From: Yersinia pekkanenii
GTDB taxonomy: Bacteria > Pseudomonadota > Gammaproteobacteria > Enterobacterales > Enterobacteriaceae
Reading direction: 5' to 3'
Assembly (NCBI RefSeq): GCF_001152565.1
Contig: NZ_CQAZ01000009.1
Span: 91,105-126,164 of the forward strand
DNA: 35,060 nucleotides
In this document: positions 28,734-35,060 of the stretch, one piece after another
Layout: each line of letters starts with the position of its first letter
Numbering within the stretch: position 1 is the stretch's first letter
Translations under genes and position numbers: made by a program
Notes under the pieces: model-generated
The model's database searches: none
Told to the model about the DNA's origin: nothing
Seen by the model: the letters and a program-made list of their open reading frames with translations, nothing else

Positions 28734-29384
28734 ATGAGTGCTATCGCGCTTGGCATGATTATCTTCGCGTATTTGTGTGGCTCTATTTCCAGCGCGGTCC
28801 TGGTATGCCGGGTTGCCAAGCTGCCCGATCCACGCGAACACGGCTCCGGTAACCCCGGGGCGACCAACGTACTGCGCATAGGTGGCCGCACCGCAGCCGC
28901 AACAGTACTAATTTTCGACGTGCTGAAAGGTATGTTACCGGTTTGGATAGCCTACTTGCTGTATGTTCCACCATTGTATCTTGGCTTAACCGCTATTGCC
29001 GCCTGCCTTGGTCATATTTATCCGGTGTTTTTCCACTTTAAAGGCGGCAAAGGCGTCGCCACCGCATTGGGTGCTATCGCTCCCATTGGCTGGGATCTGA
29101 CTGGCCTGATGGCCGGCACCTGGCTGTTGACGGTATTGCTGAGTGGTTATTCATCTTTAGGGGCAATTATCAGCGCCCTGATAGCCCCCTTCTACGTTTG
29201 GTGGTTTAAACCACAATTTACCTTTCCGGTTTCAATGCTCTCGTGCCTGATTCTGATGCGCCACCATGATAATATTCAACGTTTATGGCGTGGCAAAGAA
29301 AGTAAAATCTGGGACAAGCTCAGAAAGAAAAAGCAGAAAACGCCCGCTGAAGAAGCCACAAAGCTGGAAGAGAAAGAAGATTAG
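28734..29384 (+). CDS. plsY: Glycerol-3-phosphate acyltransferase PlsY
   Basis: This 216-residue inner-membrane acyltransferase moves the acyl group from acyl-phosphate to glycerol 3-phosphate, the first step of phospholipid synthesis. It has five or so membrane segments and the conserved cytoplasmic motifs GSGNPGATN (about 35-43), [17 protein letters not shown] (about 89-105) and [10 protein letters not shown] near 179-188. ATG 28734 gives the family start MSAIALG; the open frame extends upstream to 28644 but those residues are unrelated. The C-terminus has a charged Lys/Glu-rich tail, a little longer than in E. coli (205 residues). Confidence 0.95.
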   Translation: MSAIALGMIIFAYLCGSISSAVLVCRVAKLPDPREHGSGNPGATNVLRIGGRTAAATVLIFDVLKGMLPVWIAYLLYVPPLYLGLTAIAACLGHIYPVFFHFKGGKGVATALGAIAPIGWDLTGLMAGTWLLTVLLSGYSSLGAIISALIAPFYVWWFKPQFTFPVSMLSCLILMRHHDNIQRLWRGKESKIWDKLRKKKQKTPAEEATKLEEKED

Positions 29385-29425
29385 TTTTACCGAATTACCT
29401 CGCTATCCCACCCAATCCAAAATGG

Positions 29426-29529
29426 CTGAGCGGGAGCGAGGCGAGGCGCAAGGAATTGAGAGAGCGGAGCATACATCAGTAGGTGAGCATCACGAGATGA
29501 CGCGGTAACGCCGCCGCAGCCTCGCTCAG
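29426..29529. repeat. ERIC-like palindromic element at plsY/tsaD convergence
   Basis: An inverted repeat GAGCGAGGC (29434-29442) / GCCTCGCTC (29519-29527) brackets a core GAGCATACATCAGTAGGTGA (29467-29486) that resembles the ERIC core GAGCTTACATAAGTAAGTGA at 17 of 20 positions. The rest differs from ERIC. The tsaD TGA stop lies in the right arm. It may be a diverged ERIC or a separate palindrome family. Confidence 0.5.
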
Positions 29530-30539
29530 ACTTTCGACAACTCTGCCAACGGCCAACGCGGCCGCACCGACACACTCAACTCGCTGTTCACACCACTTTT
29601 CAGCCTGATCAACCCAGCATAGGCGATCATCGCGCCATTATCGGTGCAAAACTCTGGCCGGGCGTAGAACACTTCCCCCCCCCGTTTTTGCATCATTTCG
29701 GCCAGTTTCGAACGCAAAGTTCGGTTAGCACTGACCCCACCGGCAATGACCAATCGTTTAAAACCAGTCTGATCCAGCGCACGTTTAGATTTAATCGCCA
29801 GCGTATCGACAGCAGCATCTTCGAAGGCACGGGCGATATCGGCTCGGGTTTGGTCATCAGTACCATTGGCGCGAATGGTATTTGCGGCGAAGGTTTTCAG
29901 ACCAGAAAAACTGAAATCCAGCCCAGGGCGGTCAGTCATTGGGCGCGGGAAAGTAAATCGCCCTGCGGTGCCAAGCTGGGCCATACTCGACAACATTGGC
30001 CCTCCGGGATAATCCAGCCCTAATAATTTTGCTGTTTTATCAAAAGCCTCACCTGCCGCATCATCGACAGATTCCCCCAACAACACATACTCACCAATAC
30101 CAGTCACGCTAATCAATTGGGTGTGGCCGCCAGAAACCAGAAGGGCCACAAACGGGAATTCAGGGGCATTATCTTCCAGCATCGGTGCCAGTAAGTGACC
30201 TTCCATATGATGGACCGGCACCGCAGGAACCCCCCACGCAAATGCCAATGCGCGGCCGATGGTGGCCCCGACCAGCAATGCACCTACCAAGCCTGGGCCT
30301 GCTGTGTACGCTACGCCATCGATGTCTTTGGCGCTCAGGTTAGCTTCTTTCAGCGCGGCCTGAATCAAAGGCACAGTTTTGCGCACATGATCACGGGAAG
30401 CCAGCTCGGGCACTACGCCACCATAATCAGCATGTAATTTAACCTGACTGTAAAGTTGGTTAGCTAACAGACCGGTTTCATCGTCATACACTGCAATTCC
30501 GGTTTCATCACAGGACGTTTCTATACCCAAAACTCGCAT
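29526..30539 (-). CDS. tsaD: tRNA threonylcarbamoyladenosine transferase TsaD
   Basis: This 337-residue ASKHA-fold protein, with TsaB and TsaE, transfers the threonylcarbamoyl group to A37 of ANN-decoding tRNAs. The metal-binding HxxxH is at His111 and His115 in [10 protein letters not shown]. Nucleotide-binding blocks are [10 protein letters not shown] at 5-14, [10 protein letters not shown] near 132-141 and [13 protein letters not shown] near 297-309. ATG 30539 gives [10 protein letters not shown] and exactly the E. coli length; the frame extends five residues further upstream. It is divergent from rpsU, as in E. coli, and its stop lies in a palindromic repeat. Confidence 0.98.
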   Translation of the reverse strand: MRVLGIETSCDETGIAVYDDETGLLANQLYSQVKLHADYGGVVPELASRDHVRKTVPLIQAALKEANLSAKDIDGVAYTAGPGLVGALLVGATIGRALAFAWGVPAVPVHHMEGHLLAPMLEDNAPEFPFVALLVSGGHTQLISVTGIGEYVLLGESVDDAAGEAFDKTAKLLGLDYPGGPMLSSMAQLGTAGRFTFPRPMTDRPGLDFSFSGLKTFAANTIRANGTDDQTRADIARAFEDAAVDTLAIKSKRALDQTGFKRLVIAGGVSANRTLRSKLAEMMQKRGGEVFYARPEFCTDNGAMIAYAGLIRLKSGVNSELSVSVRPRWPLAELSKV

Positions 30540-31127
<588 letters not shown>

Positions 31128-31200
31128 TTCTTCGGGGGTAACCCCACCGCGTAGTTTCTTATGTTCTAAGAATACGCAGATCGAGTAGTTGCATACGAAG

Positions 31201-31240
31201 GCCGTGCTTTCCGAAAGGAATGCGCGGCTTGTTCTCGTTT
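31201..31240 (+). terminator. Attenuator hairpin between rpsU and dnaG
   Basis: GCCGTGC..GCGCGGC (with one G-U pair) encloses TTCC-GAAA-GGAA, then comes TTGTTCTCGTTT, a weak U-rich tract. A smaller GGGG-TAA-CCCC-type hairpin lies at 31134-31145. In E. coli a partial terminator at this place lowers dnaG and rpoD relative to rpsU; the same role is inferred here. Confidence 0.65.
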
Positions 31241-31263
31241 ATGGACTGATCGAATAGGGGCTT

Positions 31264-33012
31264 ATGGCTGGACGAATTCCACGCATATTTATCAATGACT
31301 TGCTGGCTCGCACCGACATCGTTGATCTTATCGATGCGCGGGTAAAGCTGAAGAAGCAAGGCAAAAATTACCATGCGTGCTGTCCGTTCCATCATGAGAA
31401 AACACCCTCATTCACCGTTAATGGCGAAAAACAGTTTTATCACTGTTTCGGCTGTGGCGCACATGGTAATGCTGTTGATTTCCTGATGAATTATGATCGA
31501 CTCGAATTTGTCGAAAGTATTGAGGAATTAGCCACCATGCATGGGTTGGAAGTGCCTTACGAGGCAGGAACCGGCACCACCCAGCTCGAACGTCATCAAC
31601 GACAAAGTCTTTATCAACTGATGGAAAGCCTGAGCGCATTCTATCAACAATCACTCAAAGGCACGACTGCCAACCAGGCACGCGAATATCTTCAACATCG
31701 CGGATTGAGTGAAGAAATAATCCAACATTTCGCTATCGGTTTTGCCCCCCCAGGTTGGGACAATGCCTTAAAACGTTTTGGCCGTGATGGTGAGAGCCGT
31801 ACCGCGTTGAACGATGCTGGAATGCTGGTGACTAATGATACAGGGCGAACTTACGATCGTTTTCGTGAGCGCGTCATGTTCCCTATCCGCGATAAACGCG
31901 GGCGGGTTATCGCCTTTGGTGGGCGAATTCTGGGTGACGGAGTGCCGAAATACCTCAACTCCCCGGAAACAGAAATTTTTCATAAAGGCCGCCAGTTATA
32001 TGGCTTGTATGAAGCACAAGTGAGTCATCCCAATCCAACACGTTTACTTGTGGTGGAAGGGTACATGGATGTGGTGGCGTTAGCGCAATTCGGCATTGAT
32101 TATGCTGTTGCCTCGCTGGGAACGGCGACCACGGCGGAACATATTCAATTATTATTCCGCGCGACCGATAACGTCATTTGTTGTTATGACGGCGATCGGG
32201 CCGGTAGAGATGCTGCCTGGCGGGCATTAGAAACGGCGCTGCCCTATCTAAACGATGGGCGTCAGCTACGCTTTATGTTTTTGCCTGACGGAGAAGATCC
32301 GGACACTCTGGTACGTAAAGAAGGGAAAGACGCATTCGAACTACGGATGGAGAAGGCGCAGCCACTCTCAACCTTTTTGTTTGAAACCTTGATGCCACAG
32401 GTAGATTTGAGCAGCCCCGATGGGCGCGCCAAGTTAAGTACCTTAGCATTACCCTTAATCAGTCAGGTACCCGGTGAAACCTTACGTCTCTATCTGCGTC
32501 AGCAATTAGGCAACAAGTTAGGCCTGCTTGATGACAGCCAGCTTGATAAGCTGATGCCGAGACAAGCCGAAAACGCGAATACCTACCAGCCGCCCCAGCT
32601 AAAACGCACAACCATGCGTATACTTATAGGGCTACTGGTACAAAACCCACAACTGGCTACACTTATTCCCTCATTACAGGGAGTTGAACAAGCCAAGTTA
32701 GCCGGTTTACCGTTATTTATTGAGTTGGTTGAGACTTGTCTGGCCCAACCGGGGCTGACTACCGGGCAGTTATTAGAACTGTACCGTGATAATAAATTCA
32801 GCCAACAGCTTGAAACTCTCGCAACATGGAACCACATGATTGTAGAGGATATGGTCGAGCAGACCTTTGTCGACACGCTAACCAGCCTGTATGACTCCAT
32901 ATTGGAGCAACGTCAGGAAACCCTGATAGCGCGTGATCGAACGCATGGATTGAACGCCGAAGAACGTAAAGAGCTTTGGTCTTTGAATCTGGCTTTGGCC
33001 AGAAAAAAATGA
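31264..33012 (+). CDS. dnaG: DNA primase
   Basis: This 582-residue primase makes the RNA primers for DNA replication. The N-terminal zinc-binding domain has the CHC2 ligands Cys40, His43, Cys61 and Cys64. The catalytic core includes [18 protein letters not shown] and [19 protein letters not shown]. The TOPRIM fold carries [11 protein letters not shown] and CCYDGDRAG, with the metal-binding Glu and Asp residues. The C-terminal third (about 440-582) is the helical DnaB-binding domain. Length is near E. coli DnaG (581). It follows rpsU after an attenuator and precedes rpoD. Confidence 0.98.
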   Translation: MAGRIPRIFINDLLARTDIVDLIDARVKLKKQGKNYHACCPFHHEKTPSFTVNGEKQFYHCFGCGAHGNAVDFLMNYDRLEFVESIEELATMHGLEVPYEAGTGTTQLERHQRQSLYQLMESLSAFYQQSLKGTTANQAREYLQHRGLSEEIIQHFAIGFAPPGWDNALKRFGRDGESRTALNDAGMLVTNDTGRTYDRFRERVMFPIRDKRGRVIAFGGRILGDGVPKYLNSPETEIFHKGRQLYGLYEAQVSHPNPTRLLVVEGYMDVVALAQFGIDYAVASLGTATTAEHIQLLFRATDNVICCYDGDRAGRDAAWRALETALPYLNDGRQLRFMFLPDGEDPDTLVRKEGKDAFELRMEKAQPLSTFLFETLMPQVDLSSPDGRAKLSTLALPLISQVPGETLRLYLRQQLGNKLGLLDDSQLDKLMPRQAENANTYQPPQLKRTTMRILIGLLVQNPQLATLIPSLQGVEQAKLAGLPLFIELVETCLAQPGLTTGQLLELYRDNKFSQQLETLATWNHMIVEDMVEQTFVDTLTSLYDSILEQRQETLIARDRTHGLNAEERKELWSLNLALARKK

Positions 33013-33169
33013 AACACCCAACGGCTTAATTGCCGATAAATGTGGGGGTTACTCCCCGCAATATGCCGCCATAGCGGGCAGCGGCGATAAAAAAAGGCCC
33101 CAAATGCTATTGTTGGCGGTTTCGCCGACCGACACCAACCCAAATACTCTGAAGTGTGGATACCGTCTT

Positions 33170-35008
33170 ATGGAGCAAAACCCGCAGTCACAGCTGAAGC
33201 TACTTGTCACCCGTGGTAAGGAGCAAGGCTATCTGACCTATGCTGAGGTCAATGACCATCTGCCGGAAGATATCGTCGATTCCGATCAGATCGAAGACAT
33301 CATCCAGATGATTAATGACATGGGTATCCAGGTGCTGGAAGAAGCCCCTGATGCCGATGATTTAATGCTGGCCGAGAATACCACTGATACCGACGATGAT
33401 GCAGCTGAAGCTGCTGCACAGGTATTGTCCAGTGTTGAATCCGAAATCGGGCGTACCACTGACCCGGTGCGTATGTACATGCGCGAAATGGGTACCGTTG
33501 AGCTGTTGACACGTGAAGGCGAGATTGATATTGCCAAACGTATCGAAGAAGGCATCAATCAGGTCCAGTCTTCAGTTGCTGAATACCCTGAAGCTATTAC
33601 TTATTTGTTGGAACAATATGATCGCGTTGAAGCGGGTGAATCCCGTTTATCCGACCTGATCAATGGCTTTGTTGATCCAAACGCCGAAGAAGATATTGCG
33701 CCAACGGCAACTCACGTTGGTTCCGAATTATCCACTGAAGAGATGGATGACGACGACAAAGAAGAAGAAGACGAAGAAGAAGAAGAAGACGACAACAGCA
33801 TCGATCCTGAGCTGGCACGCCAAAAATTCAGCGAATTGCGTGAGCAGTATGAAAACACACGCATGGAAATCAAGAAAAATGGTCGTAGCCACGCGAATGC
33901 TGCTGCAGAGATTGTAAAGCTTTCAGAAGTCTTCAAACAGTTCCGCCTGGTACCGAAGCAGTTTGACTATCTGGTCAATAACATGCGCGCCATGATGGAC
34001 CGCGTTCGTACTCAAGAACGTATCATTATGAAGTTGTGTGTTGAGCAGTGCAAAATGCCGAAGAAAAACTTCGTCACACTGTTTTCCAGCAACGAAACCA
34101 GCGACACCTGGTTTGCCGCCGCAGTAGCGATGGGTAAACCATGGTCTGAAAAACTGAAAGATGTTTCGGATGATGTCCAACGTAGCTTGCAGAAACTGCG
34201 CCAGATCGAAGAAGAAACCGGTCTGACCATTGAGCAAGTGAAAGATATCAACCGCCGTATGTCTATCGGTGAAGCGAAAGCACGTCGTGCCAAGAAAGAA
34301 ATGGTTGAGGCTAACCTGCGTCTGGTTATCTCTATTGCGAAAAAATACACCAACCGAGGTCTACAGTTCCTTGATTTAATTCAGGAAGGTAATATCGGTT
34401 TGATGAAAGCAGTAGATAAGTTCGAATACCGTCGTGGCTATAAGTTCTCAACCTATGCAACTTGGTGGATTCGTCAGGCAATTACCCGCTCTATCGCGGA
34501 TCAGGCGCGCACCATTCGTATTCCGGTGCATATGATTGAGACTATCAACAAACTCAACCGTATCTCACGCCAGATGCTACAAGAGATGGGGCGTGAGCCA
34601 ACGCCGGAAGAGCTGGCTGAACGCATGCTGATGCCGGAAGACAAGATCCGTAAAGTACTGAAGATTGCCAAAGAGCCAATCTCAATGGAAACCCCGATCG
34701 GTGATGATGAAGACTCACACCTGGGCGATTTCATTGAAGATACCACTCTGGAGCTGCCGCTGGACTCTGCAACTTCTGAGAGTCTGCGTTCTGCCACTCA
34801 CGATGTATTAGCCGGTCTGACAGCCCGTGAAGCGAAAGTTCTGCGTATGCGTTTCGGTATTGATATGAACACTGACCATACTCTGGAAGAAGTGGGTAAA
34901 CAGTTCGACGTAACCCGTGAGCGTATTCGTCAGATCGAAGCGAAGGCATTGCGTAAACTGCGCCATCCAAGCCGCTCTGAAGTGCTGCGCAGCTTCCTCG
35001 ACGATTAA
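33170..35008 (+). CDS. rpoD: RNA polymerase sigma factor RpoD (sigma-70)
   Basis: This 612-residue primary sigma factor directs RNA polymerase to housekeeping promoters. Region 1.1 is at about 1-80, and 1.2 begins near [12 protein letters not shown] non-conserved acidic segment (about 185-215, poly Asp/Glu) follows. Region 2 carries [20 protein letters not shown] and the -10 and melting helix [20 protein letters not shown]. Region 3 begins near RIPVHM. Region 4.2 has the -35 recognition helix in [20 protein letters not shown], and the protein ends RSFLDD. ATG 33170 (MEQNPQSQ) is the family start; the open frame extends 22 codons upstream. Length is close to E. coli (613). It is last in the operon, and a terminator hairpin follows. 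Confidence 0.98.
   Translation: MEQNPQSQLKLLVTRGKEQGYLTYAEVNDHLPEDIVDSDQIEDIIQMINDMGIQVLEEAPDADDLMLAENTTDTDDDAAEAAAQVLSSVESEIGRTTDPVRMYMREMGTVELLTREGEIDIAKRIEEGINQVQSSVAEYPEAITYLLEQYDRVEAGESRLSDLINGFVDPNAEEDIAPTATHVGSELSTEEMDDDDKEEEDEEEEEDDNSIDPELARQKFSELREQYENTRMEIKKNGRSHANAAAEIVKLSEVFKQFRLVPKQFDYLVNNMRAMMDRVRTQERIIMKLCVEQCKMPKKNFVTLFSSNETSDTWFAAAVAMGKPWSEKLKDVSDDVQRSLQKLRQIEEETGLTIEQVKDINRRMSIGEAKARRAKKEMVEANLRLVISIAKKYTNRGLQFLDLIQEGNIGLMKAVDKFEYRRGYKFSTYATWWIRQAITRSIADQARTIRIPVHMIETINKLNRISRQMLQEMGREPTPEELAERMLMPEDKIRKVLKIAKEPISMETPIGDDEDSHLGDFIEDTTLELPLDSATSESLRSATHDVLAGLTAREAKVLRMRFGIDMNTDHTLEEVGKQFDVTRERIRQIEAKALRKLRHPSRSEVLRSFLDD
33761..33790 (+). repeat. In-frame GAA/GAC triplet run in rpoD
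   Basis: Codons read GAA x3, GAC, GAA x5, GAC over 30 bases, encoding part of the acidic segment of sigma-70. This is a trinucleotide tract that could gain or lose codons by slippage without a frameshift. Confidence 0.7.
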
Positions 35009-35040
35009 TCGTCGGGGTTAACCGCAACCCGCACACAAAA

Positions 35041-35060
35041 CCCCCCAGCATGCTGGGGGG
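35041..35060 (+). terminator. rpoD terminator hairpin (cut by window end)
   Basis: A perfect 20-base palindrome CCCCCCAGCATGCTGGGGGG lies 32 bp after the rpoD stop and is preceded by AAAA. The expected T-run would be just outside the window. Confidence 0.85.

Overview
This window looks like chromosomal core DNA of an enterobacterium, most probably a Yersinia. Almost every protein reads as a close relative of an Escherichia coli protein in the tolC, ribB, glnE, cca, tsaD and rpoD neighbourhoods. The non-coding gaps carry many ERIC-type palindromic repeats of the kind abundant in yersiniae. The species cannot be fixed from the sequence alone. I see no tRNA, rRNA, CRISPR array, insertion sequence, prophage or integrase.

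Layout. 1-461 is the end of a PTS operon (agaF, EIIA of an N-acetylgalactosamine/galactosamine PTS). 580-3996 (minus) is a compact operon of an OmpR-type response regulator, an EnvZ-type sensor kinase and a periplasmic sugar-binding protein with no permease or ATPase beside it; this is the least ordinary locus here. 4332-5261 is the quinone-redox pair mdaB-ygiN. 5470-10891 (minus) runs nudF-yqiB-cpdA-yqiA-parE-LysR. tolC (with a mar/sox/rob-type box) diverges from nudF and is followed by a terminator and ygiB-ygiC. 15219-16923 (minus) holds ygiD and ribB, with an FMN riboswitch ahead of ribB. ubiK follows on plus.

17735-24875 (minus) is ygiF, glnE, hldE and a yjeH-like exporter gene. ygiM and cca follow on plus, uppP and folB on minus, plsY on plus and tsaD on minus. 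The window ends with the macromolecular synthesis operon rpsU-dnaG-rpoD and the rpoD terminator hairpin.

Themes. Several products serve the cell envelope: UppP recycles the undecaprenyl carrier, HldE makes heptose for LPS, PlsY starts phospholipid synthesis and TolC is the efflux duct. Others serve information processing: S21, primase, sigma-70, Cca, TsaD and ParE. The main structural signal outside genes is the ERIC family. I count six copies or remnants, three sharing an inserted module, plus one ERIC-like palindrome. Several lie so close to genes that they supply stop codons or a ribosome binding site.
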